In this document: positions 7,812 through 15,152 of the stretch, in pieces
How the letters are laid out: each line of letters begins with the position of its first letter
How positions within the stretch are numbered: the first letter of the stretch is position 1
Source of the DNA: Lentisphaeraceae bacterium
GTDB taxonomy: Bacteria; Verrucomicrobiota; Kiritimatiellia; RFP12; UBA1067
DNA length: 18,218 nucleotides
NCBI GenBank assembly: GCA_004551905.1
Contig: SFPL01000094.1
Span: forward strand, 1-18,218
Reading direction: 5' to 3'
Translations under genes and position numbers: made by a program
Notes under the pieces: model-generated
The model's database searches: none
What the model saw: only the letters and a program-made list of their open reading frames with translations
Told to the model about the DNA's origin: nothing

Positions 7812-9455
7812 TTAGTCCTTCTTTGGCTTCGGGCCGCCGAAGCGCTCGGCGTCCTTGATCGACGGCGCGGTCTCGGAGAATGCGAAGTCCTTGCCCGGGA
7901 GGATCGCGTTGAGGACGATGCCGAGGAGCGCGCCGACGGCGAGACCGGAGAGCGAGATCTTGAGCGAGCCGACCGTGAACGCGATTGCGCCGGCCTTGGA
8001 GAAGGAGATGCCGAGGGTGAGGACGAGGATAAGCGCCGCGATAAGCATGTTGCGGCTCTTGCCAAGGTCGACCTGGCTCTCGACGAGGTTGCGGACGCCG
8101 ACCGCCGAGATCATGCCGTAGAGGATGAACGAGACGCCGCCGATCGTCGCGCCCGGGATGGTGCCGATGAAGGCTGAGAACTTCGGGCAGAACGAGACCA
8201 GGATTGCGAGGCAGGCGGCGATGCGGATGACGCGCGGGTCGTAGACCCTGGAGAGCGAGAGGACGCCGGTGTTCTCGCCGTAGGTCGTGTTTGCCGGCGC
8301 GCCGAAGAGCGATGCGAGGCAGGTGGCGAGGCCGTCGCCGAGCATCGTGCGGTGCAGGCCCGGGTTCTCGAAGAAGTTGCGCTTCACCGTGGAGGAAATC
8401 GCCGAGACGTCGCCGACGTGCTCCATGATCGTCGCGAACGCGAGCGGGAAGACGATGGCTATGGCGCTCACGATCCGTCCCCAGTCGGGGCTTGAGAAGA
8501 GCGGAAACACCGTGTTCTCCCACTTCAGCGGCAGCCCGATCCAGGCAGCGTTGGTGACACTAGAGTAGTCGATCGCGTCGCACCAGCCGAACTGGCCGAA
8601 GACGACGGCCGCGAGGTAGGAGACGATCACGCCCATCAGAATCGGGATGATCCTGAACATCCCCTTCCCGAAGATCGAGAACGCAATCACCGTGACGATG
8701 GCGATGGCGGCGACTGGCCAGCTCGAGGTGCAGCTGTTGATCGCAACCGGCGCAAGCACGAGGCCGATGCCGATGATGATAGGTCCCGTCACGACCGGCG
8801 GGAAGAACTTCATCACCGTCTTCACGCCGCACGCCTTGATGAACCCGGCCACGACGAAGTAGACGAGCGAGGACGAGGCGACGCCGAGGCAGGCGTACTG
8901 GAGCATCGTCGACTTCGAGACCGTCTCGTAGCCGACCGTGCCCGCCATGCCCGCCAGCGCGAAGTAGCCGGCGAGATAGGCGAAGGACGAGCCGAGGAAC
9001 GCAGGCACCATGCGCTTGGTGACAAGGTGGAAGAGGAGCGTACCTATGCCCGCCCAGAGCAGCGTCGCGCTTGGGCTGAGGCCGGTGAGGATCGGCACGA
9101 GGATCGTGGCGCCGAACATGGCGAACATGTGCTGGACGCCGAGGACGCCCATCTTGGGCAGCCCGAGCGTCCGCGCGTCGTAGACGCCGTCGGACGCCTG
9201 GTACTTCGCGCGCAGGGCGGCGATCGCCTTCGCCAGCGCCGCGGACTCCTCGGGGGTGACAACGCCGTCCTCCTCGATGTCGATGAGCAGCTTCTGGAAG
9301 GCAGCGAGGTCGGGGTCCTGCGCGGCGAACGGGCGGATGAGCCCGATCAGCGCGCGGGTCTCGTTGATGTCCGCGCGTCCGTCGGAGAAGGTGAACTTCT
9401 CCGCGGCCGTGACGAGCTGCGAGAGCGTCCAGTTGCTTGCGTTCTGTGTTGCCAT
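7812..9455 (-). CDS. uraA: UraA-type nucleobase:cation symporter with N-terminal EF-hand-like extension
   Basis: The protein has 547 residues. From about residue 100 it follows E. coli UraA closely: GVQHMFAMFGATILVP (106-121), VPAFLGSSFAYLA (150-162), EHVGD with Glu345, and NTTYGENTGV with Glu394. The two glutamates are 49 residues apart, exactly as E241 and E290 in UraA, where they bind uracil and couple to protons. This supports uracil or xanthine uptake across the inner membrane. The first ~100 residues are an extra cytosolic helical domain. Residues 59-70 fit an EF-hand loop at positions 1, 3, 5, 6, 8, 9 and 12, and residues 21-32 form a degenerate partner. Start 9455 precedes this domain in the same open frame. 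It follows lpxC by 29 nt. Confidence 0.92.
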   Translation of the reverse strand: MATQNASNWTLSQLVTAAEKFTFSDGRADINETRALIGLIRPFAAQDPDLAAFQKLLIDIEEDGVVTPEESAALAKAIAALRAKYQASDGVYDARTLGLPKMGVLGVQHMFAMFGATILVPILTGLSPSATLLWAGIGTLLFHLVTKRMVPAFLGSSFAYLAGYFALAGMAGTVGYETVSKSTMLQYACLGVASSSLVYFVVAGFIKACGVKTVMKFFPPVVTGPIIIGIGLVLAPVAINSCTSSWPVAAIAIVTVIAFSIFGKGMFRIIPILMGVIVSYLAAVVFGQFGWCDAIDYSSVTNAAWIGLPLKWENTVFPLFSSPDWGRIVSAIAIVFPLAFATIMEHVGDVSAISSTVKRNFFENPGLHRTMLGDGLATCLASLFGAPANTTYGENTGVLSLSRVYDPRVIRIAACLAILVSFCPKFSAFIGTIPGATIGGVSFILYGMISAVGVRNLVESQVDLGKSRNMLIAALILVLTLGISFSKAGAIAFTVGSLKISLSGLAVGALLGIVLNAILPGKDFAFSETAPSIKDAERFGGPKPKKD

Positions 9456-9484
9456 TGTCGTTGCCCTTTCGTTGGAAGAGCGGC

Positions 9485-10513
9485 TCAGAGCCTGGTCAGA
9501 AGATCGTTGCGGTAGAGCGCGCGCACCGCGTCGCAGTCGAGCGTATGGCCGGCTCGGAAGCTCACCACCGTGCCGACGAAGCGGTCGGCCCCGGTCAGCG
9601 AGAGCGCGGCCATCAGGTCGAGGGTGGCGCGGTGCCAGACCGGCTCGAGGTACTTCGTCCCCACCGGATAGCGCGGCGAGGTGTAGAACCTGCGGCGGCC
9701 GTGGATGAGGATGTTCTTGTCGTTGTAGCCAAGATTGCGAGTGGAGGCGAGGAGTTTGCCGACGGTCTTGGCGAGGATGTACTGCTTGCGCGTCGCGTTG
9801 GTGCGCGCGTAGGCGGCGTAGCGGAAAGTCTCCGGCGTCGCGTCGAAGAGCACCCGCTGGCAGCCAATCACCGTGTTCCAGCGGATCGCGCAGTCGATGC
9901 GCAGGCTGCGCTCGCCGTCCTCCGCCGGCAGGAAGAGGAGAAAGTCGCCGCGCGAGCCGCCGAACGCCACCGGCTCGCGCACGGTGACGAAGGTTGCGTC
10001 TGCCGCGCTCTCCACCACCTTCGCGTGGTCGATCGCCTTGACGAGCGGCATCGACGAGTCGTTGAAGAGCGGCGGGTCGCCGGAATTGACCTTGATGAGC
10101 ACGTCGTCCACCCCCAGCCCCGCCCGGAGCGCGATGATGTGCTCCACCATGCGCAGGTAGTTGTGGGAGGAGCCCGAGCGCAGCACCAGGTTCTGCGCGC
10201 TCGTCCATAGGTTGGCGATGTCAACCTGGGTGTCGAGCTGCTCGGGGTGGTCCATGCGGCGGATCCACCAGCCTGGCTTCGTGGACGGCGCGAAGGTGAG
10301 GGTCTGCTTCTCGCTTCCCTCGAAGGTGCCGACGCCGGCGACAGATGCTTCGCCGGCGAGGGTGGTGCGCCTGAGGCTGAACGGGCATTCGCGCGAGGGC
10401 GCGAGCCGCTCTTCGTCGATCGGCTGGGAGCGGAAGGACTCGTAGGCGGCGCGAATCGCAGCTTCGCTGCCGATTACGGTGCGCCCGACTGGGTATTCGG
10501 GAAGGGAACTCAT
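9485..10513 (-). CDS. lpxC: LpxC-family UDP-3-O-acyl-GlcNAc deacetylase homologue
   Basis: The protein has 342 residues. LpxC removes the N-acetyl group in the committed step of lipid A synthesis. Support includes the N-terminal RRTTLAGEASVAGVG block at residues 48-62, the catalytic pair Glu124-His125 in RMVEHIIALRAGLGVDD, DPPLFNDSS near 147, and the C-terminal FRAGH (His323, matching H265 of E. coli). Differences stand out. The E. coli zinc motif H238-K-M-L-D242 is H294-R-A-T-L-D299, with one extra residue between the ligands. The position of catalytic Asp246 appears to be Ala. There is a ~45-residue N-terminal extension and no FabZ fusion. It may be a divergent LpxC or a paralogue. ATG 10513 overlaps the TGA of the upstream gene (ATGA), so translation is coupled. 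Confidence 0.8.
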   Translation of the reverse strand: MSSLPEYPVGRTVIGSEAAIRAAYESFRSQPIDEERLAPSRECPFSLRRTTLAGEASVAGVGTFEGSEKQTLTFAPSTKPGWWIRRMDHPEQLDTQVDIANLWTSAQNLVLRSGSSHNYLRMVEHIIALRAGLGVDDVLIKVNSGDPPLFNDSSMPLVKAIDHAKVVESAADATFVTVREPVAFGGSRGDFLLFLPAEDGERSLRIDCAIRWNTVIGCQRVLFDATPETFRYAAYARTNATRKQYILAKTVGKLLASTRNLGYNDKNILIHGRRRFYTSPRYPVGTKYLEPVWHRATLDLMAALSLTGADRFVGTVVSFRAGHTLDCDAVRALYRNDLLTRL

Positions 10514-10959
10514 TTTACGGATTCGGCGCTCGGCAGTTCGCAGCTCGTCCCGTTGCACACTGGCGTCTCGACGCGCTGGGCCCCGGGCATGGGCTTCCTG
10601 TCCGCGGCCTTGACGCGCTTCATGCCCTTGCGCTTCGCCTCGCGCTGCTGACGGTACTCCTCAAGCGAAACCCCAGCCTTCTCAGCGGCCTTCTTGTCGC
10701 GTTCAAGCATCTTCGCCTCGATCGCCTTTTTCCTCGCCTCGAGGCGCTCCTGCTGCTTGAGCTTCATCTCCGCGATCTTCGCCTCGCGCTCCTCGGGAGT
10801 GAGCTTCTTGTCCTTGGCGACGTCGGACACCTTGAGCGTCTTGGATGTCCGCTTCTCGACCGCAGCGGTCTTCTCGGCGGGGGTCGCCGGTGGCTCGTCG
10901 GCTGCAAAAGATACGCCGAGCACGAACACAGCGACTGCGGAGATGGCTATTGTCCTCAT
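10510..10959 (-). CDS. Exported Lys/Glu-rich coiled-coil protein, function unknown
   Basis: The protein has 149 residues. It starts with a signal peptide (MRTIAISAVAVFVLGVSFA, likely cleaved at AFA/A-type site near residue 19). Residues ~50-115 are a highly charged helix rich in Lys, Glu and Arg, typical of a periplasmic coiled coil. The tail carries two cysteines (CNGTSC). AAAGGAG lies 7 nt before the ATG, and a well-formed promoter lies ~35 bp upstream. It is the first gene of a six-gene run and overlaps the lpxC homologue by ATGA. No family is recognised. A chaperone- or OmpH/Skp-like role is conceivable from composition only. Confidence 0.72.
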   Translation of the reverse strand: MRTIAISAVAVFVLGVSFAADEPPATPAEKTAAVEKRTSKTLKVSDVAKDKKLTPEEREAKIAEMKLKQQERLEARKKAIEAKMLERDKKAAEKAGVSLEEYRQQREAKRKGMKRVKAADRKPMPGAQRVETPVCNGTSCELPSAESVK

Positions 10960-10993
10960 GTTTCAGCTCCTTTGTTTTCGGTGAACTTTGCGT

Positions 10994-11002
10994 ATTATAC
11001 CA
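10994..11002 (-). promoter_or_regulatory. Promoter of the lpxC-uraA-cstA run (extended -10)
   Basis: A perfect -10 TATAAT is at 10999-10994 with extended TGG at 11002-11000 and discriminator ACGC. No recognisable -35 is present at 16-18 bp spacing. A direct repeat occupies that zone instead. The expected start near 10987 gives a leader of about 28 nt before ATG 10959. Confidence 0.72.
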
Positions 11003-11011
11003 TTTTTTGCG

Positions 11012-11039
11012 GCTCGTGGTTCGTTGCTCGTGTTTCGTG
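11012..11039. repeat. 14-bp tandem repeat overlapping the -35 zone
   Basis: Two adjacent copies, gctcgtggttcgtt (11012-11025) and gctcgtgtttcgtg (11026-11039), differ at two positions. Relative to the predicted minus-strand start (~10987) they span about -25 to -52, where an activator or repressor would bind. Confidence 0.6.
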
Positions 11040-11059
11040 GGTGATTACAATATTTCGTA

Positions 11060-11089
11060 TTGAAAACTCGGGGCGGCATGGGTTAGAAT
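11060..11089 (+). promoter_or_regulatory. Candidate plus-strand promoter, divergent
   Basis: -35 TTGAAA (11060-11065) and -10 TAGAAT (11084-11089) each match the sigma-70 consensus at 5 of 6 positions, with an 18-bp spacer. The sequence between -10 and the next ATG (11098) is 8 nt, ACCCTTCC. This almost repeats the arrangement ahead of the lpxL-type gene (ACCCATCT, also 8 nt). Confidence 0.45.
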
Positions 11090-11097
11090 ACCCTTCC

Positions 11098-11214
11098 ATG
11101 ATTTCCAAGCGACAAAAGAGAAAAGATAGAGCATTCGCTCAGAACGCTAGCCACCACGAGTGTCCGAGGACGACGTGGGCCATCTTCCCCTTGATCCCAT
11201 CGACGGTCTCGTAG
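11098..11214 (+). CDS. Possible 38-residue plus-strand ORF, perhaps a truncated gene start
   Basis: ATG 11098 lies 8 nt after a good -10, as in a leaderless mRNA. The first 17 residues (MISKRQKRKDRAFAQNA) are basic and hydrophilic. The remainder runs antisense to the end of the small exported ORF on the other strand and looks non-genuine. This may be a gene start cut off by a rearrangement near 11140-11150, or chance. No homology is recognised. Confidence 0.22.
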   Translation: MISKRQKRKDRAFAQNASHHECPRTTWAIFPLIPSTVS

Positions 11215-11330
11215 GGGAGGAGCTCTCAGTCGCAGCGCGACGCGACGTCGCCGACCAAGATCCTGTCCGGCGCCGCCGCGGCGCCCAGCATGGCCAGCAA
11301 AGCGGCCGCGGCAGTCGCAACCGTCCTCAT
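11139..11330 (-). pseudogene. Small exported ORF interrupted by an in-frame TGA
   Basis: ATG 11330 overlaps the TGA of the upstream oxidoreductase gene (ATGA). The first 34 codons encode a signal peptide (MRTVATAAAALLAMLGAAAA) and a short mature part ending SRCD before TGA at 11228-11226. The same frame then stays open for 28 codons (ELLPYETVDGIKGKMAHVV and so on) to a second TGA at 11141-11139. Either the product is a 34-residue exported peptide, or this is the decayed 5' end of a larger exported protein. I see no selenocysteine context and no ribosome site, so expression would rely on coupling. Family unknown. Confidence 0.4.
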
Positions 11331-13381
11331 TTGGCGAGGAGGCGCAGCGCACCGGTTGGGCAGGCGTCGACGCACATCCGGCACTCGGCGCAGCCGGCGA
11401 CGGCGGACGGGTCGCGGAACTCGGGGCGGATCACCGTGGTGAAGCCGCGTCCGACGAGGCCGATGAGCCCTTTCTTCGCCTTCTCCTCGCAGACGCGTAC
11501 GCAGAGGTTGCAGGCGATGCACTTGCGCTGGTTGCGTTCGATGGAGACGAGCTTCGTCTCCAGCTCGGCGGGATGGTATTCGCCGCGGAGGCGGATGACG
11601 TCGGTCTTGAGCTCCTTGGCGTAGCGGATGAGCTTGCAGTCCTGGTAGTCGTGGCAGCCGCACTTGAGGCAGCGCGACGCCTCCGCCATCGCCTGTTCGG
11701 CGGTGAGCCCCTTCGAGACCTCGCCGAAGTCGGCGCGGCGCTCGGCGGCCGGGCGGACTGCGGCGCTTTCGCGCGGCTTCTTCTCGTAGGCGGAGAAGTC
11801 GATGCGCTCCGGGTCGCGCACGGAGATTACGCCGAGACCGCCCTCGAAGGCGCGGCCGGCGAAGTGCGCAGCGATGGACTCGGCGGTCTCCTTGGCCTGG
11901 GCGATCGCCTGAATGGCGATGCCAGCGCCGCGGTTCACGGCGTCGCCGCAGGCGAACACCGGCGCGAGGCCGGGCGCTTCGTCCTTGAACGCGGCGCGGT
12001 AGGCGCGGTCGGCGGCGATGGTGCCGCGCTCCGTGGCGACGAGCGGCTCGAAGCCGGCGGGGTCGTTCTTCTGGCCGATGGCCATGATGACCACGTCGAG
12101 CTTGAGGTCCTCGAACTTTCCCTCGACTGGAACCGGGCGGCGGCGGCCCTTCTCGTCCGGCTCGCCGAGCTCCATCACCTGCAGCTTGAGCCCGGCGACG
12201 CGACCGCCGGCGATGGCGACCTCGGCGGGATTGCGCAGGAACATGAAGGAGACGCCCTCCTCCTCGGCCTCGACGATCTCCACCTCCTCGGCGGGCATTT
12301 CGGCGCGGGTGCGGCGGTAGACGACGTAGACGGCCTTGGCACCGAGCCTGACAGCGGTGCGGCAGGCGTCCATCGCGGTGTTGCCGCCGCCGACGACGGC
12401 GACGGTGCGGCCGTCGAGCCGCGGCTTCTCGCGCAGAAAGTCGATGCCTCCGAGGACGCCCTCGGAGTCCTCGCCCGGGATGCGCATCGGCGAGGAGCGC
12501 CAGGCGCCGTTGGCGACGACGAGCGCGTCGCATTCGCCCCTGAGGTCGGCGAGCGAGGCGTCGCGCCCGATCTTGAAGTTGTTCACGAACTCGACGCCCA
12601 TCGCGGCGATGAGGTCGGTCTCGGCCTTGAGGACGGCCTTCGGCAGGCGGTACTCGGGGATGCCGTAGCGGAGCATGCCGCCCATCTCGGGCATCTGGTC
12701 GACGACCTTCACCTTCGCGCCGCGGCGGGCGAGCTGGTAGGCGCAGGTAAGTCCGGCGGGGCCGCCGCCGACGATGGTCACGCGCTTGCCGGCGAGCGCG
12801 GGCTCGTCGACCGCAGGCGCCGGCGCCGCCTCGCCGCGGCGGCGGGTCTCGTCGGCTGCGAAAGCCTTGAGCGCGGCGATGGAAATCGGCGACTCCACCT
12901 TGCCGCGGCGGCACTTGCGCTCGCACGGATGGGGACAGACCCTTCCGATTGAGGACGGCAGCGGGAAGGTCTCCATCACCGTCGCCGCGGCGTCGGAGAA
13001 GCGCCCTTCGGCGATCTCGCCGACGTACTTCTGGCAGTCGGTGTGGGCGGGGCATTCGATCTTGCAGGGGCCAAGGCAGTCGCCGTCGTGGTCGCCCATC
13101 AGAAGCTCGAACGCGAGCTTCCTCGCCTTGAGCGCGCGCTCGCCCTTCGAGTTCACCACCATGCCTTCGCGCACCTGGGTGGCACAGGCCCTGAGGAGCT
13201 TCGGGCAGCCCTCGGCCTCAACCACGCAGACGCCGCAGGCGCCGTACGGGGCGAGACCCTTGAGGAAGCAGAGGTTGGGGATCTCGACTCCGGCCTTCTC
13301 CGCCGCCGCGAGCACGGTGGTGCCCGCCGGCACGCTGACTGACTTGCCGTCGATCTGAAGCGTTACGAGTTCAGTGTCCAT
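11327..13381 (-). CDS. [2Fe-2S]-GltD-like NAD(P)H:acceptor flavoprotein subunit (NfnB/StnC type)
   Basis: This is a 684-residue cytosolic fusion. Residues 1-75 are a plant-type [2Fe-2S] domain with Cys38, 49, 52 and 66. Residues 95-175 carry a GltD-type Cys-rich [4Fe-4S] domain (DCLGPCKIEC, then GRVCPHPCERKC). Residues ~198-510 are the GltD/NfnB flavoprotein core, with FAD motif GGGPAG (205-210) and nucleotide motif GGGNTAMD (331-338). VVYRRTRAEMP follows, where the arginines usually read the NADPH phosphate. Residues 571-582 hold an extra Cys group (CLKCGC...C). Residues 621-674 carry two [4Fe-4S] motifs ending CPTGAL. It follows the NuoF-like gene by 32 nt, so it probably supplies the NADP(H) site of a complex with the NuoE- and NuoF-like subunits. 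Start 13381 matches the [2Fe-2S] domain beginning, though its ribosome site is weak. Confidence 0.9.
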   Translation of the reverse strand: MDTELVTLQIDGKSVSVPAGTTVLAAAEKAGVEIPNLCFLKGLAPYGACGVCVVEAEGCPKLLRACATQVREGMVVNSKGERALKARKLAFELLMGDHDGDCLGPCKIECPAHTDCQKYVGEIAEGRFSDAAATVMETFPLPSSIGRVCPHPCERKCRRGKVESPISIAALKAFAADETRRRGEAAPAPAVDEPALAGKRVTIVGGGPAGLTCAYQLARRGAKVKVVDQMPEMGGMLRYGIPEYRLPKAVLKAETDLIAAMGVEFVNNFKIGRDASLADLRGECDALVVANGAWRSSPMRIPGEDSEGVLGGIDFLREKPRLDGRTVAVVGGGNTAMDACRTAVRLGAKAVYVVYRRTRAEMPAEEVEIVEAEEEGVSFMFLRNPAEVAIAGGRVAGLKLQVMELGEPDEKGRRRPVPVEGKFEDLKLDVVIMAIGQKNDPAGFEPLVATERGTIAADRAYRAAFKDEAPGLAPVFACGDAVNRGAGIAIQAIAQAKETAESIAAHFAGRAFEGGLGVISVRDPERIDFSAYEKKPRESAAVRPAAERRADFGEVSKGLTAEQAMAEASRCLKCGCHDYQDCKLIRYAKELKTDVIRLRGEYHPAELETKLVSIERNQRKCIACNLCVRVCEEKAKKGLIGLVGRGFTTVIRPEFRDPSAVAGCAECRMCVDACPTGALRLLAK

Positions 13382-13413
13382 TGCTGTAGGTCTTTCCTTC
13401 AATTGTTGCTGGT

Positions 13414-15150
13414 TCACGCCTTCGCCACCGCACCGAAGCGGCAGGCCGCCTCGCACGAGCCGCAGCCGATGCACTTGGCCGGGTCGATCGCGTAGGGCTT
13501 TTTCGGTTCGCCGGAGATTGCCTTGACCGGGCACTTGCGCGCGCAGGCGCCGCAGCCCTTGCACTTCGCCGGGTCAATCCTGAACTTCCTGAGCGCCGCG
13601 CATTCGCCGGCCGGGCAGCGACGCTCGCGGATGTGGGCGTCGTACTCGTCGCGGAAGTAGCGGATGGTGGTCAGCACCGGGTTGGGCGCGGTCTGGCCGA
13701 GGCCGCAGAGCGCGCCGTCCTTGATGCCGCGGCAGAGCTCCTCGAGGAGCTCCACGTCGCCCTCCTTGCCCCTGCCCTCGGTGATGCGGGTGAGGATCTC
13801 GTGGAGGCGGCGGGTGCCGATGCGGCAGTGGACGCACTTGCCGCAGCTCTCGCGGGCGGTGAAGTCAAGGAAGAACTTCGCCATGTTCACCATGCACGTC
13901 GTCTCGTCCATCACTACCATGCCGCCGGAGCCCATGATCGCGCCGGTCGCGCCGAGCTCCTTATAGTCGATGCGGGTGTCGAGGAGCGACTCGGGGATGC
14001 AGCCGCCGGAAGGGCCGCCCATCTGCACCGCCTTGAAGCGCTTGCCGTCGCGAATGCCGCCGCCGATGCCGAAGATGACCTCCCTGAGCGTAAGCCCCAT
14101 CGGAATCTCGACGAGGCCGCCACGGCGGACCTTGCCGGTCAATGCGAACACCTTGGTGCCCTTGGAGTTCTCGGTGCCCATGGCGGCGAACTTCGCGCCG
14201 CCGTTCAGGAGGATCCAGGCGACGTTGGCGAAGGTCTCGACGTTGTTGATGTTGGATGGCTTGTTCAGGTAGCCCTTCTCCGCCGGGAACGGCGGCTTGA
14301 GGCGCGGCATGCCGCGGCTGCCCTCGAGCGACTCGATGAGCGCGGTCTCCTCGCCGCAGACGAACGCGCCAGCGCCGGCCTTGATGCGGATGTCGCAGGA
14401 GAAGCCGGAGCCGAGCACGTTCTTGCCGAGGATGCCGGCGGCGCGGGCGTCGCCAAGCGCCTTCTCGAGCCGGACGATCGCCAGCGGGTACTCGGCGCGC
14501 ACGTAGACGAACGCCTTCTTCGCGCCGATCGCGTAGGCGGCGATCAGCATGCCCTCGATGAGCAAGTGCGGGTCGGACTCGATCACCGCGCGATCCATGA
14601 ACGCGCCGGGGTCGCCCTCATCCGCGTTGCAGATGAGGTACTTCTCGTCGCCCTTTGCGTTGCGCGCGGCGTTCCACTTGAACCAGGTCGGGAAGCCCGC
14701 GCCGCCGCGGCCGGCGAGGCCGGACACCTTGATCTCCTCGATCACCGCCTCGGGCGTCATCCCCAGCACCTTCTCGAGCGCCTTGTAGCCGTCGGCCGCG
14801 CGGTAGGCCTCGAGCGACTCGGGGTCGATCACGCCGCAGTGGCGGAGCGCGATGCGCGTCTGGCGGGAGAGGAACTCCTCGTCCTCCGCCGGGATCGCGA
14901 GCCTCTCCACCCCGGCGAGGTCGCCCGACTCCGCCGCTGCCGCGATCACGGGGGCGTCCTCGGGCGCCACCTTGACGAGGCGGCGCCTGAGCTCGGCGCC
15001 CTCGTAGAGGTCGACGATCGGCTCGAGGTAGCACGCGCCAACGCAGCCGGTGATGCCGGGCTTCGCCCCCGCGCGCTCCAGCGCATCCTTGACGCGCCCA
15101 GCGCCCGCGGCGACGCCGCAGCTGCCCATTCCAACCACTATCCTAAGCAT
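13414..15150 (-). CDS. NuoF/HydB-like NADH-binding FMN iron-sulfur subunit
   Basis: The 578-residue protein closely parallels Thermotoga HydB. It has a short thioredoxin-fold [2Fe-2S]-like N-terminus with only three Cys (11, 36, 40). The NADH/FMN core begins LAGRGGAGFPT (146-154) and continues ICNADEGDPGAFMDR and GAFVCGEETAL. The N3-type [4Fe-4S] ligands are Cys436, 439, 442 and 482. A conserved CPAGEC pair is at 512/517. Two C-terminal ferredoxin motifs follow (530-540 and 560-570), the last followed by Arg instead of the usual Pro. It oxidises or reduces NAD(H). It starts 2 nt after the NuoE-like stop, with GGAG 7 nt upstream. No hydrogenase or membrane arm gene is nearby, so complex I is unlikely. 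Confidence 0.93.
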   Translation of the reverse strand: MLRIVVGMGSCGVAAGAGRVKDALERAGAKPGITGCVGACYLEPIVDLYEGAELRRRLVKVAPEDAPVIAAAAESGDLAGVERLAIPAEDEEFLSRQTRIALRHCGVIDPESLEAYRAADGYKALEKVLGMTPEAVIEEIKVSGLAGRGGAGFPTWFKWNAARNAKGDEKYLICNADEGDPGAFMDRAVIESDPHLLIEGMLIAAYAIGAKKAFVYVRAEYPLAIVRLEKALGDARAAGILGKNVLGSGFSCDIRIKAGAGAFVCGEETALIESLEGSRGMPRLKPPFPAEKGYLNKPSNINNVETFANVAWILLNGGAKFAAMGTENSKGTKVFALTGKVRRGGLVEIPMGLTLREVIFGIGGGIRDGKRFKAVQMGGPSGGCIPESLLDTRIDYKELGATGAIMGSGGMVVMDETTCMVNMAKFFLDFTARESCGKCVHCRIGTRRLHEILTRITEGRGKEGDVELLEELCRGIKDGALCGLGQTAPNPVLTTIRYFRDEYDAHIRERRCPAGECAALRKFRIDPAKCKGCGACARKCPVKAISGEPKKPYAIDPAKCIGCGSCEAACRFGAVAKA

Positions 15151-15152
15151 CT

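Noticed and set aside
6636..8177. Long Arg/Asp/Glu-rich plus-strand frame antisense to cstA and uraA
   Set aside because: Typical antisense of hydrophobic membrane-protein codons. It crosses two real genes.
11226..11228. In-frame TGA as a selenocysteine codon
   Set aside because: There is no redox motif around it and no convincing bSECIS hairpin just downstream. A stop or decayed gene is simpler.
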